From JBCCFW01 sp039029535 (GTDB taxonomy: Bacteria; Acidobacteriota; JBCCFW01), in the NCBI GenBank assembly GCA_039029535.1, contig JBCCFW010000050.1:1-40273 (forward strand): a DNA stretch of 40,273 nt. Reading direction: 5' to 3'. Numbering within the stretch: the first letter of the stretch is position 1; each line of letters begins with the position of its first letter. The notes below the pieces were generated by a model. That model ran no database searches. It was given only the letters and a program-made list of their open reading frames with translations, and was not told where the DNA came from. The position numbers were made by a program, and so were the translations under genes. Shown in pieces: positions 7,457 to 19,500 of this stretch.

Positions 7457-9121
7457 ATGGTGCGCTGCCTTGCAGTCGTGTTGGCCAGCTTGCTTGCACC
7501 CATCGTCACGGCGCAGGTTCCGCTGGTGGAGACGGCGAGGCACGACCTCACTGGACTGCGCACGCGGTTCTGCTGCGCTCTCTCCCTGAGCGTCGACGGG
7601 GACGTGATGGCGAGCGGCGCCGTGGAGGTTTTCACGGCGACCCCCATCGACTTTCATCAGCGTAGCGTCGTGGATGCGGGTTGGGAGCGACTCGAACGAG
7701 ATGTCGGCACCGGTTGGGTCGCGGTCGAAGGCGACAGGCTGGTGGCCGCGGGTCGCGAGACCATTCGGATTCACGAGCGTGACGTCGGAGGGGCGAACGC
7801 GTGGGGACTAGCGGCAGAGGTCGAGCTCCCGCGTCTGCGTGGCGTGTTCTTCGATCCTCCAGGCGACATCGCGCTCAGTGGCGATCGCTTCGCAGTGAGC
7901 ATTCCCTCGATCGAGGAGGGCCGTGGCTCTCCTGACAACGTCGGCTGGGTCTTCGTCTACGAGAGGACCTCGGAGGGAAGCTGGGGGCAAGTCGCGGAGC
8001 TGAGTGGTTCCGATTGCGTTCCCACGCCCAACCTTCCAGGTTGTCGGTTCGGACACTCAGTGGCACTCAGCGGTGAGGATCTCGTGATCACGGCGCAGCT
8101 CTTGCGGTGGGAGCCGGCACGACTTGCTCCGCTCTACTTCCACTCCAAGGACGCAGGAGGGGCAGACGCGTGGGGGCGAGTCGCGACCTGGCTCGACCCA
8201 GCATGGCTCCGGGTCGAGACGGCGGAGATCGACGGTGACGTCGTGGTCGCTGGAGGCCTCGCCCTAACGGAAGATGGTGTTCGGGAAGGGCGTGTTCAGG
8301 TGTTCGAGCGGGATGGTGACGCCTGGTCGGAGACCCTCATGCTGTCGCCGACATCGGCACCCGTGTGGCCTTCGGACTTCGGCATGTCGGTGGCCGTGCG
8401 AGGCGACCGCTTCGTCGTGGGAAGCCGTGGTGACGACGGGGACTTCGGTCCCTCGGGAGGCGTCCACGTGTGGGAGAGAGGGAGCACGGGTTGGGAGCAC
8501 GCAGGCGTCGCGCGGCCGCTGGCCGATCAGCCTCACTTCGGCTTGGGATTCACGGTCGCGCTCTCGGACGAGTCGGTCGTAGCGGGCTCCTACGACTCCA
8601 CGAGTCGACGAGCGCAGGTCCACGTCTTCGAGCAACCGGAGAGCGACTGCGACGACGCTCTCGATGGCGACGGTGACGGCGATGCCGATTGCCTGGACAC
8701 CGACTGTGCGTCTGAGCCTGCCTGCGATGACGAGGATGCAGACGGTGACGGACGACGCAACGTCGATGACTGCTCGCCGGCCGATCCCGGCGCCTGGGGA
8801 GACTTGCCCCCCGTGGAGGGGCTTCGGATCTCCCTGGGCGACGAGGAGCCGTCGCCCCTGGTCTTCTCCTGGAGCGAGCTGAGCGACGATGCGGGGCCGA
8901 CCTTCACCTATCAGCTCGCGTGGCTGCCTCTCGACGCGTTGCCAGGCGAACGGTTCGAGTGCTTGGCCTCGAGCGCGGCTCCGAGTGGTGGCACGACTTG
9001 GGAGCTGAGCGCGCTGCGCGGCTCGGCCTTCTTCCTCGTCCGAGCGCGCAACTCGTGCTCGTCATCGGTGCTCGACTGGGGCACGGACAGCCTCGGGCTG
9101 CCGCGCAACGCCTGCCCCTGA
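7457..9121 (+). CDS. Secreted FG-GAP-type beta-propeller protein with MopE-like Asp/Cys motif
   Basis: This is a 554-aa protein. The ATG follows a strong GGGAGGAGGG ribosome site. The signal peptide (LAVVLASLLAPIV) ends TA|QVPL. The main body repeats the pattern 'FGxSVALSGxxLV...VFVYER', typical of FG-GAP/integrin-alpha-like blades (e.g. FGMSVAVRGDRFVVGS, FGLGFTVALSDESVVAGS). After the propeller comes an acidic Cys-containing segment (DCDDALDGDGDGDADC, DADGDGRRNVDDC) like MopE/TSP3 calcium repeats, then a ~100-aa fibronectin-III-like tail ending in cysteines. It faces away from the dockerin operon and is followed after 76 nt by another FG-GAP gene. It probably acts as an extracellular binding or structural protein. 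It resembles the 11227-13059 product in design. Confidence 0.88.
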   Translation: MVRCLAVVLASLLAPIVTAQVPLVETARHDLTGLRTRFCCALSLSVDGDVMASGAVEVFTATPIDFHQRSVVDAGWERLERDVGTGWVAVEGDRLVAAGRETIRIHERDVGGANAWGLAAEVELPRLRGVFFDPPGDIALSGDRFAVSIPSIEEGRGSPDNVGWVFVYERTSEGSWGQVAELSGSDCVPTPNLPGCRFGHSVALSGEDLVITAQLLRWEPARLAPLYFHSKDAGGADAWGRVATWLDPAWLRVETAEIDGDVVVAGGLALTEDGVREGRVQVFERDGDAWSETLMLSPTSAPVWPSDFGMSVAVRGDRFVVGSRGDDGDFGPSGGVHVWERGSTGWEHAGVARPLADQPHFGLGFTVALSDESVVAGSYDSTSRRAQVHVFEQPESDCDDALDGDGDGDADCLDTDCASEPACDDEDADGDGRRNVDDCSPADPGAWGDLPPVEGLRISLGDEEPSPLVFSWSELSDDAGPTFTYQLAWLPLDALPGERFECLASSAAPSGGTTWELSALRGSAFFLVRARNSCSSSVLDWGTDSLGLPRNACP

Positions 9122-9197
9122 CGATTCCGTGGCCACGGTGAAGACCCAGAGCGACTAGGGTTCCTCAGGCAATCCAGCATCGCTCCCGGAGGTCCCC

Positions 9198-10970
9198 GTG
9201 CTCCGACCGCCTCTTCGTCACTCCTCGTGCGTCGTGCATCTCCTCGTGCTCGGCGTCCTGGTCACGTCCGTCCACGCTCAGGACGTGTCGTCACCAGCGC
9301 CGACTCTTCAGCAGGCTCAGGGAAAGATGTTCGCCCAGGACTGGCCGGGTGCCATCGAGCTGCTCGAGACGATCACGACGGCCGAGCCCGAGAACGGTCG
9401 CGCCTGGATGATGCTGGGCCAAGCCCACCATCAGGCCGGTGACTTGAAGGTCGCCTTGCCCCTGCACCTCCGGGCCGCCGAGCTCGACGCCGTCGCGCCT
9501 CGCGCTCTCTACAACGCCGCTCGGACCCACGCTCGCCTTGGTGACGAGCGTTCGGCTCTCAAGGCCTTGCGTCGGGTGAAGGCCAGCCGCAAGGTCGACA
9601 TGACCTCGCTGCTGGTCGAGTCCGACTTCGAGTCGCTGCGTGAGCAGCCCGCCTTCCGCCGGCTGCTGCCGCAACTCGACGGCGCGCGTCTCTTCGTCGA
9701 GCCGGCGCGCGTGCTGCACGAGTGGCGAGGTGAGGCGGCCGGCGATCAATTCGGCTGGATTGCTCGCAACATCGGAGACGTCGATGGCGACGGCGTGGCC
9801 GACGTGACGACCTCGTCACCCAGCAAGGATGTCGGCGGGGGGAACGCCGGTCGTGTTCACGTCTACTCGGGACGCAGCGGCGCCTTGCTCTGGGAGGTGT
9901 CGGGATCCCCGGGCGATCGGCTCGGGCTGGGGATCGAGGCCGCCGGTGACGTCGATGGGGACGGGCGAGGAGACGTCGTCGCTGGTGCTCCTGGTGGTGG
10001 CTACGCCCGGGTCTACTCGGGTCATGATGGCCGCGTGCTGCTGGACCTGAAGGGGAGCCAGGAAGGCGAGCAGTTCGGGCGCTGGGTCTCCGACGCGGGA
10101 GACTGGAACGCCGACGGTCGTGACGACGTGCTGGTCGGAGCGCCGAGCAACGACGCCGCCGGGGAGGATGCCGGTCGAGTGGTCCTCTTCTCCGGCCTCA
10201 GCGGCGTGGTCCTGCACGAGTGGCGAGGCTCGACTCCCGGCGAGAAGCTCGGCTCGGCGGGAGCCGGCTGGCGTCACGGTCGCCGGGGCCTGATCGTCCT
10301 GGGAGCTCCGGACGCCGGGGCGAAGAAGGGGGGCGCCGTCCGCACCTATCCCACGCTGGGCGGCGAGCCGAGCTTCGTCATCGAGGCGGGCGCGAGCTCT
10401 GGGGAGTTGGGCGGGATGTTCGTGTCGGTGGTGGGAGACGTGGATGCCGACGGTCACCCCGACGTCTACGGCTCCGACTGGGCCGACGGTTCGAAGGGTC
10501 CGCAGACGGGACGCGTGCACGTGTTCTCCGGACGCAGCGGTCGACGCCTGCTCACGCTCAGCGGTGAGACCCCCGGTGAGGGCTTCGGCATCGGTCCAGC
10601 CGACGCCGGTGACGTGAACGGCGACGGCCACGACGACCTCATCATCGGTGCCTGGCAACACGGAAGCGGCGCACCGTCGGGTGGCAAGGTCCGCTTGTTC
10701 TCGGGCAAGGACGGCTCGGTGCTTCGGAGCTGGACCGGTCGGCTCGACGGCGAGACCTTCGGCTTCGACGCGACCGGCATGGGCGACGTCGACGGCGACG
10801 GGAGCATCGACTTCCTGCTGACCTCGGCTTGGTCGGCGGTGAACGGCTACCGAAGCGGACGGATGCTGCTGGTGTCGGGGGCGATGGAGGAGGCAGCACC
10901 TCGTGGACGAGCGGCGAGCGAGCGCCGACGGGGACGCTCCTCGCCCGGCCGTCGTCTCGCGAGCTGGTAG
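9198..10970 (+). CDS. Secreted TPR plus FG-GAP repeat protein
   Basis: This is a 590-aa protein. The start is GTG, chosen because a CGGAGG ribosome site lies five bases upstream and a signal peptide (VVHLLVLGVLVTSVHA|QDV) follows. Residues ~35-130 are TPR-like helices (AIELLETITTAEPENGRAW, ALYNAARTHARLGDERSAL). From ~175 to ~560 there are at least six FG-GAP blades with the calcium-loop signature GDVDGDGxxDV and the YSGRSGxxL/FSGxxG spacing seen in integrin-alpha-like planctomycete proteins. The final ~25 residues are Arg/Ser-rich and may be unstructured. A hairpin terminator lies 15 bases past the stop. The TPR-propeller combination suggests a periplasmic or surface assembly platform (inference). 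Confidence 0.88.
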   Translation: MLRPPLRHSSCVVHLLVLGVLVTSVHAQDVSSPAPTLQQAQGKMFAQDWPGAIELLETITTAEPENGRAWMMLGQAHHQAGDLKVALPLHLRAAELDAVAPRALYNAARTHARLGDERSALKALRRVKASRKVDMTSLLVESDFESLREQPAFRRLLPQLDGARLFVEPARVLHEWRGEAAGDQFGWIARNIGDVDGDGVADVTTSSPSKDVGGGNAGRVHVYSGRSGALLWEVSGSPGDRLGLGIEAAGDVDGDGRGDVVAGAPGGGYARVYSGHDGRVLLDLKGSQEGEQFGRWVSDAGDWNADGRDDVLVGAPSNDAAGEDAGRVVLFSGLSGVVLHEWRGSTPGEKLGSAGAGWRHGRRGLIVLGAPDAGAKKGGAVRTYPTLGGEPSFVIEAGASSGELGGMFVSVVGDVDADGHPDVYGSDWADGSKGPQTGRVHVFSGRSGRRLLTLSGETPGEGFGIGPADAGDVNGDGHDDLIIGAWQHGSGAPSGGKVRLFSGKDGSVLRSWTGRLDGETFGFDATGMGDVDGDGSIDFLLTSAWSAVNGYRSGRMLLVSGAMEEAAPRGRAASERRRGRSSPGRRLASW

Positions 10971-10984
10971 CCAGCAAGAAAAGC

Positions 10985-11018
10985 GACGGCCCCACGGGAG
11001 GGGACCCGTGGAGCCGTC
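10985..11018. terminator. Bidirectional intrinsic terminator
   Basis: The stem is 14 bp with one mismatch (arms 10985-10998 and 11005-11018) and the loop is six bases. It lies between convergent genes. On the minus strand the stem is followed by a T-rich run (CGCTTTTCTT), so it is strongest as a terminator for the leftward gene. It lies just past the rightward stop as well. The rest of 11019-11226 shows nothing I can name. Confidence 0.6.
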
Positions 11019-11226
11019 TCAGGAGCGGCGTGAGCTGGACGACGCCGGGAGCCCGGACTGTTCATGAGTGTTCGTCGCGAGTGGCCGGAGGTGCTAGCCG
11101 AGAGGGGCGAACGTAGTCTCGAGGCCCGGAAGCGCACTTGACGGTGCGTTGAGGACCGAGAGGCGAGTACGCCCTTCGCAGGCAGCAGATCTGGTCACGC
11201 AGCAGGAGACTCATGAACCGTCCGGG

Positions 11227-13059
<1,833 letters not shown>

Positions 13060-13199
13060 GGCGGTCCTCCGCGGTGCGGCACGTCGACGACGAGGTCGAG
13101 CGTGGGAGTGGGTCGTGAAGGTGACTCCGCGGCCGACGTGGGGTCGGGGCCGCTCGGTTACCTCGAACACAACCCGTCAGGGCGGAGAACCTGACGCTG

Positions 13200-13230
13200 A
13201 AAAAAACGACGCGTGACGGAGCGTGCGTCG
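13200..13230 (-). terminator. Intrinsic terminator of the 13239-16442 gene
   Basis: On the minus strand a GC-rich hairpin (13230 to 13207, six-base outer stem CGACGC/GCGTCG plus an inner ACG/CGT pair) is followed directly by seven T residues (13206 to 13200). It starts nine bases past the stop codon. This is the clearest Rho-independent terminator in the window. A second short inverted repeat (13175-13196) lies just beyond it. Confidence 0.8.
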
Positions 13231-13238
13231 CGAGACGG

Positions 13239-16200
13239 CTAGCGCGTCGTGAAGACCAGGTCGTCGCCGTCGCGCACCAGCTCGACGATGACGTCGTCGG
13301 AGTGCTCGTAGAGCCACAGCGACGGCGTGCCGTCGGAGAGCGCCTCGTCGACGAGCCGCAGGCCGTCCGGGCTACCCAGGATCCGCTCGTCGTCCGGGCC
13401 GTCCAGGCAAAGACGGTGCAGGGGGGCTGCGCAGCCGGGATCGAGAACACTGGCCAGGGCGGCATGGTAGCCGGCGGGTGTCACCAGCACCGAGCGGCTC
13501 ACGGCGAGACCGGACTGACAGGCGGACACGGCGTCACAGTCGGAGTCCTCACAGTCGGTGAGGCCATCGCCGTCGTCGTCGATTCCGTTGCCGCACTCCT
13601 CGCTCACGGTCTCGACCGCGAAGAGGTGGTCGGACAGGAGCAAGATCGCGCCGCAGGGATCGATCCACCGGACGCGGAGCAGGTAGTCGTCGGCGTCTTC
13701 GGGGAAGAGCGGGACCACGCGCTCGAACTCGACCCGGACGCTCTCACCCGGTGCGGCATCGACGTCGGTCCGCACGTGGGAAGCGACACCGGGTTCGACG
13801 GGCTGGAAGACCCCGTCGCCGTCGAGATAGAGGTCCTGGCTCGGGGTCATCACGACCAGCTCCACCCGCGTTCCCGTGAGCGCTGCGACCTCGCTGTCGT
13901 TGCGCAGCACGGTCGTGGCCGACACGCGATCACCGTTGGCGTGCGTCGACTGGACGGTGCTCAGCTCGTCGAGCGTCGTCGGGTTGTCCACGACGACCGT
14001 GATCGTCTCGACCTCCGACTCGACGCCGGGGCAGGCGCCGGCCGGGATGTAGGGCAGGGAGCAGGTGCGGAGCGCGAGCGTCCACTCGCCGTCGAGGTCG
14101 CCCAGGCTGAGCTCCAGCGCGTCGTCCGCCTCACCACGTGCGTCCGACGAGAGGACGGTCCGCCTCAAGACGCGATCGTCTGGATCGAGCCAAAGGAGCT
14201 GGTAGCGCTCGGGCTGAGACTCCTCGAGGCCCACGGCTCGCGCGTGAATGGTCTCGCAGGGAGCGAAGACCGTCGCCTGCAACAGGTGGCCCGAATCTTC
14301 GAAGCTGATGAGGTTGCCGACCAGGGTTTCGTCGGCGACGGTCCGGAACTCGTCGGTGTTGTCGGAGACCGCGAACAGCTCGGTGAGCTCGAGCACTCCG
14401 GGGGGCACGTCGCCGATGTCGACTCGAAGCACGAGGGGCAGCACGCCACCGTAGGCGGCGATCGGAGGGCTCAGGCTTCCGTCCGAGATCAACTCGCCGT
14501 CGGCTGGATTCCCGTCGCCGTCGGGGTCAGTGTAGAGCGCGGTCCCGAAACCGAGGTCGGACAGGTGGCTGATGTTGAAGCGATCGTCGTCTTCGGTGTT
14601 GTTGACGAGCTGGTGGGCGAAGAACACCGAGCCGAGGGGAGCACCGTACTTCACCAGGCCGTTGTCGACCGTGTGGCTCGGGCGAAGCTCGATGCTGGGC
14701 TCGACGGTCGTCATGAGCACGGCACCCACGCTGTTGCCGCTGCCGGCCTCGATGACCGTCACGTCGACGGTGCCGTCCGGCGTGTCGGCGGGCACCTCGA
14801 CCTCGGCGACCACGCAGGTCAGCGAGGTCGGCGGGATGTCGAGCGTCTCCGTCATGTCGAGGCCGTCGCTGCGATCACCGTCGCAGTCCGGGTCGCTGTA
14901 GATCCGAGTCGTCCAACCGGCCGTCGACTCCGAGCTGCGAACGCCGACGTCGGGGTCGAAGGACCAGCTACGGATGGACAACGGGTAGGGGACGATGCGG
15001 GGCTCCGGCCCCGAGAAGATCGATCGCTCCTGGTCGGGGAACACCGAGATGCGCGAGACGCGCAAGACGTCGACGGTCGAGCGGACATCGAGACTGGCAT
15101 GCGAGCGGGCGAAGACCTCGATGCGGTCACGTTGGGCTTCGCCCGGACTGCCGGAAGTCGCCACCTCCACCACCAGTCCGGCGCTCCCTCCGATCGCCGT
15201 GCCGGAACCACCTGACAGTGGACCGAGCTCCGGTCGGCCGTCGCCATTCGTGTCGGCGAGCGGGTCGAGATAGTCGCCGAGGTCGGTGAAGTCGCCGTCA
15301 CCGTTGAAGTCCACGGCGAGCAAGTCGGCCTCCTCGGCATCGCCATCACCGTCGGGATCGCCGAGGATGCGGAGTGGCCAGCCGATCCGCGACACGGCCC
15401 AGATGTCGTGGCGATCCTCGCGATTGCCCAGGTTGTCGAGACGGTGGGCGAGCACCGCGACGTGGCCATCATCGACGGAGACGTCGAGATCGGGCCCGAT
15501 CGCGTGACAGTTGAACCCCGTGCTGCCCGGACCGCCGTTGGGGCCCGCGAGGTTGTCCTCGATCGAGTCGGGCCACGCGCCGCCAGGGGCCGAGGCAGCG
15601 ACGTGATAGGACAGCGGCGTGCCGGGGACGAGGCCGAGCTGATCCCAGCGGATGGCGACCTCGAGCCGGGTCGCCCGGGCGCAGGTCCCGGTGAGACAGT
15701 TCGAGACACCGGCGGAGCGGCTGTAGCGGTCCGTGCTGCCGCCGACGGAGTGACCGTCGGCACAGGCTTGATCACCGGTCGGACCGCAGCTCAGCGAGCT
15801 GCCGTCGACCATGGGGTGCTCGACGCCGCCGGTCAGGAAGTTCTCGATGGCCACCTCGACCTGGTAGGACGAGAACACGCTCAGCCAGTTGAGGTGGATG
15901 CGCAGGTCGCCGACACCGGCCGGTCCACCCGAGAAGAGCTGGTCGTCGTCGCGGTCGAGGTAGATCCAGTAGAGCATCGACTCGCGAGTCGGCACGAAGC
16001 GCTCGAGATAGAAGTAGAGGTTCTGGTCGTCCCAGGTGGTCGCGAACGCGCGGAGGTCGAGAGGGGCGTTGGTGATCGTGCAATCGCGATCGAGGCTGAC
16101 GCCGCAGGGGAGGGAGGAGCCGTCGGAGTCGAAGGAGACGTTGGCCGGGTTGGTGAGCACCGGAACCCAGTCGTCGAACTCACCGTCGAGAGTGATGCTG

Positions 16201-16442
16201 GTGAGCGTCGGGCCACAGCCCTGAGCCCGGGTGTCGGGGACTGCCAGCGCGAGAGTCAGGACGAGCAGGCCGAGCCAGGCCCAGGGGGCGGGCCTCTCGG
16301 CGCTCGACAGGGCAGGGTCGTCCAGGGACCGGCCCGAGCTGATGGCGAAGCGTGGGCACACGGTGATGTCGGGACGGGGGAGAGGCTCCGGACCCGTCGC
16401 TCCCAGCGAGCTGGCCGTCGGTCCGCAACCCGACTCCCTCAC
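13239..16442 (-). CDS. Secreted CBM9-like / MopE-motif protein, copy A of a tandem pair
   Basis: This is a 1067-aa protein from a GTG at 16442. No clear ribosome site supports that start, and a GTG at 16361 is possible. The signal peptide is the WAWLGLLVLTLALAVP segment, ending TRA|QGCG. The mature N-terminus (TLTSITLDGEFDDWVPVL, then RAFATTWDDQNLYFYLER) matches the pattern of CBM9/DOMON-like carbohydrate or haem-binding sandwiches. The middle repeats DPDGDGD and DTNGDGRPELG segments and Ig-like strands. Near the C-terminus there is a MopE-type motif (CGNGIDDDGDGLTDCEDSDC). It is closely similar along its whole length to the adjacent 16560-19649 product. It is presumably extracellular. The ligand is unknown. 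Confidence 0.85.
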   Translation of the reverse strand: MRESGCGPTASSLGATGPEPLPRPDITVCPRFAISSGRSLDDPALSSAERPAPWAWLGLLVLTLALAVPDTRAQGCGPTLTSITLDGEFDDWVPVLTNPANVSFDSDGSSLPCGVSLDRDCTITNAPLDLRAFATTWDDQNLYFYLERFVPTRESMLYWIYLDRDDDQLFSGGPAGVGDLRIHLNWLSVFSSYQVEVAIENFLTGGVEHPMVDGSSLSCGPTGDQACADGHSVGGSTDRYSRSAGVSNCLTGTCARATRLEVAIRWDQLGLVPGTPLSYHVAASAPGGAWPDSIEDNLAGPNGGPGSTGFNCHAIGPDLDVSVDDGHVAVLAHRLDNLGNREDRHDIWAVSRIGWPLRILGDPDGDGDAEEADLLAVDFNGDGDFTDLGDYLDPLADTNGDGRPELGPLSGGSGTAIGGSAGLVVEVATSGSPGEAQRDRIEVFARSHASLDVRSTVDVLRVSRISVFPDQERSIFSGPEPRIVPYPLSIRSWSFDPDVGVRSSESTAGWTTRIYSDPDCDGDRSDGLDMTETLDIPPTSLTCVVAEVEVPADTPDGTVDVTVIEAGSGNSVGAVLMTTVEPSIELRPSHTVDNGLVKYGAPLGSVFFAHQLVNNTEDDDRFNISHLSDLGFGTALYTDPDGDGNPADGELISDGSLSPPIAAYGGVLPLVLRVDIGDVPPGVLELTELFAVSDNTDEFRTVADETLVGNLISFEDSGHLLQATVFAPCETIHARAVGLEESQPERYQLLWLDPDDRVLRRTVLSSDARGEADDALELSLGDLDGEWTLALRTCSLPYIPAGACPGVESEVETITVVVDNPTTLDELSTVQSTHANGDRVSATTVLRNDSEVAALTGTRVELVVMTPSQDLYLDGDGVFQPVEPGVASHVRTDVDAAPGESVRVEFERVVPLFPEDADDYLLRVRWIDPCGAILLLSDHLFAVETVSEECGNGIDDDGDGLTDCEDSDCDAVSACQSGLAVSRSVLVTPAGYHAALASVLDPGCAAPLHRLCLDGPDDERILGSPDGLRLVDEALSDGTPSLWLYEHSDDVIVELVRDGDDLVFTTR

Positions 16443-16447
16443 GGAGC

Positions 16448-16486
16448 GCAGGCTGTCATTTCCTAATGAACATGACGCGCGCCTGC
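16448..16486. repeat. Interrupted inverted repeat next to a start codon
   Basis: Arms GCAGGC (16448-16453) and GCCTGC (16481-16486) enclose a second pair, GTCAT (16455-16459) and ATGAC (16472-16476). The element is AT-richer than its surroundings and lies 5 bases upstream of the GTG at 16442, in the 117-base gap between the two paralogues. It could be a terminator without a T-run, an operator, or a leader hairpin. Confidence 0.4.
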
Positions 16487-16559
16487 ACCCGGTGCCATGT
16501 TTTTCTGACGCTCGGGGCGGAAGAACTCGAAGTGGCCGAATTCGGCGGTCAGGGGACCA

Positions 16560-19500
16560 TCAACCTGCGGAAAACACGAGATCTGACCCCGACTTTCGAA
16601 CGAAGAGCGTCGCGTCGGAGCCCTCGTGCTCGAACAGCCAGAGCGATCGGTTTCTGTTAGAGAGGGCGGCGCCGGGAAGGATGAGGCCGTCGACTGGTCC
16701 GGGCACCCGCTCGTCTTCGGGACCGTCGAGACAGAGCCGCACGCCGGGCGCCGCGCAGCTCGGATCGAGGACCTCCGCGAGGGAGGGGACGAGGACTCCG
16801 TCGACGACTCGCAAGCGTCGGCTGACGGCCAGGCCGCCGCGACATCCGGCACTTGCTTCGCAGTCGACGTCGTCGCAGTCGACGAGCCCGTCGCCGTCGT
16901 CGTCGGTGCCGTTCGTGCAGTCTTCCGGGATTGCCTCGACCGCGAAGGGAAGGTCGGTCACCAGCAGCACGGCGCCACAGGGATCATTCCACCGGACGCG
17001 GAGCAGGTAGTCGGCGCCGGGCGCGGGGAACGAGACCTCGGGCAGCACGAGCTCCTCGGTCGTGCGCTCGCTCGGAAGCAGGTCGAGCGTGAGCGCCTGG
17101 GTGAAGGCCTCGGGATGGAACGGCTGGAAGACCCCGTCGGCGTCGCAGTAGTGACTGGAGTCCGGCGTGAGCAGGGTGAAGTCGACCCGCGTGTCGGCCA
17201 AGGTCGTGACGGGGCTGTCGTTGACGAAGGTCGCCCGAGCCGTGAAGCGATCGCCTCGGCGGTAGACCGCGCGATCGCTGGCGAGCTCGCTCACCGCTGC
17301 GGCGTTGTCGAGCATGAGCTCGATGCCGTCGACGATCGACTCCGTGCCGGCACAGGCCCCCGACGAGGCGTAGGCCACCGAGCAAGTGCGCAGCGAGAGG
17401 GTCCACGAGCCGTCCAGGTCACCGAGGCTCAGCTCCAACGCGTCGTCCGCCTCGCCCAGGCCGTCCGAGCTGAGCACGCTGCGTCGCAGGACGCGGGCGG
17501 CGGGGTCGAGCCAGAGGAGCTGATAGCGATCGACCAGAGAGGCTTCCAGGCCGCGGGCCTTCACGTAGATCGTGTCGCAGGGAGCAAACGACGTGCGTTG
17601 CACCGTCCGACCGGCGTCTTCGAAGCTCACCAGATTGCCGACGCGGGTCTCGTCGAGAACGGTGCGGAAGTCACCGGTGGCCGTGGAGACGGCGAAGAGC
17701 TCCGTGCGCTCCAGCGAGCCGGTGGGAACGTCGCCGACCTCGACGGAGAGGACGACGGGGAGCACGCCACCAAAGGACGGCACCGATGGTGTCGAGCTGC
17801 CCGAAGGCACGAGCTCGCCGTCGGAAGGATTGCCGTCACCGTCGGGATCGGTGAAGAGGGAGGTGGCAAAGCCCAGGCTCGAGAGATGACTCACCGCGAA
17901 GCGGTCGTCGAGCTCGGTGTTGTTGACGAGGCGGTGAGCGAAGAGCACCGACGACGAGGGGCTGCCGTACTTGACCAGCCCGTTCAGCACCGTGTGATCG
18001 GGGCTGAGCTCCAGGCTCGGGACGACGGTGGTGGTGAGGACGGCACCGAGCGCGGTGCTTCGACCCGGGTGGACCGTCGTGACGTCGACGGTCCCGTTCG
18101 GCGTGTCGGGTGGCACCTCGACCTCGGCGACCAGGCAGGTCTCGTCCCGGGGATCGATCTCGAAGGCCTCGCTGACCTCCACGCCGTCGGAGCGATCGCC
18201 GTTGCAGTCCGGGTCCGTGTAGAAGAACGTCTCCCAGCGGGCGGAGGACGTGACCGTGCGAATGCCCCAGTCGGGATCCCAGTCGTGGCTCACGACCTGC
18301 AAGGGATAGGGAACGCGCGTCGGCGCGCGACCGGAGAACACCGACTTGGCTTGGCTCTTGAGGGTCACCAGTCGCGAGACGTAGAGCACGTCCCGCACGG
18401 AGCGGACGCCACCGCTCGCCTCTGACTCCGCGTGCAGGTCGATCCACTCGCGGAAGTCCTCCACGCCGGTCTCCGAGCCGAAGACCTCGAGCACGAAGTG
18501 GAAGCTGTCACCGGGCGCGACGCCGGAGCCGCCTGCGAGCAGGCCGGTGTCGAGACGACCGTCGCCGTTGCTGTCGAAGCGCGCGTCGAGACGGTCATCG
18601 GGATCGTCGAAGTCGCCGTCACCGTTGGCGTCGATCGCCATGACCTCACCGTCGAGGGAGTCGCCGTCACCGTCGGGGTCGCTGAGGTAGTGAAGCTGCC
18701 AGCCGTGGCGCGACATGCCGAAGAGGTCGAAGGTGTCGGCCCGATTGCCGAGGTTGGTGACGCGATGCGGGAGCTCGGACGCCTCGTCGATGTCGGTGGG
18801 GACGGCTTCGTGAGCCGGATCGAGTCGATGACAGTGGTGACCGGTGCTGCCCGGGCCGCCGTCGCGTCCTCCCAGGTTCTCCACGAGGGCATCGGGGAGA
18901 CCGACGGTGCTCGCCGAGGCGGCGACGTGGAGGGCGAGTGGGCTTCCGGGAGCGAGACCGAGACGATCCCAGGGAAGCGAGATCTCGAGCTGCGTGGCGC
19001 GGGCGCACTGTCCGCCGGAGCAGTTGAGGGGGGAGGCTCCGAGGCTGGCCCAGGTGTCACCGGTCATGCCGACGACGTGACCGTCGGCGCAGGGCTGGTC
19101 ACCGGCGGGACCGCACTCGCGTCGCTCGAAGTCGACCATCGGATGCTGACGACCGACCGAGGTGAAGGTCTCGATGGTCGTGACGACCTCGTACGACGCG
19201 AAGGTGCTCAGCCAGTTGATGCGGACGCGGAGGTCGCCGTCGGGAGCGGTCGCGCCATCGAAGAGCTGGTCGTCTCCACGATCCAGGTAGAGCCAGTACT
19301 GCATCGAGTCGCGGGTCGGGAAGTAGCGCTCGAGGTAGACGTGGAGATGCGTCTCGTCCCAGGTGTACGCGAAGGCTCGGAGGTCGAGCGGGAGCGGGGC
19401 GATGGTGCAGTCGCGATCGAGGCTCTCCCCGCAGGGAAGAGTGGAGCCGTCGGGATCGAGCGACACGTTGAGCGGGTTGGTGAGGACGGGAAGCCAGTCA

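Noticed and set aside
9127..9138. 12-base palindrome CCGTGGCCACGG in the gap between the two FG-GAP genes
   Set aside because: It is isolated, occurs in very GC-rich sequence where short palindromes are frequent, and has no T-run or partner site.
16443..16660. Small plus-strand frame and a GGGTCAGATCTC-type sequence reminiscent of IS200/REP-transposon flanks
   Set aside because: The bases code on the minus strand for the conserved end DLVF of the 16560-19649 protein, matched by DLVF in its paralogue, so ordinary coding sequence explains them.
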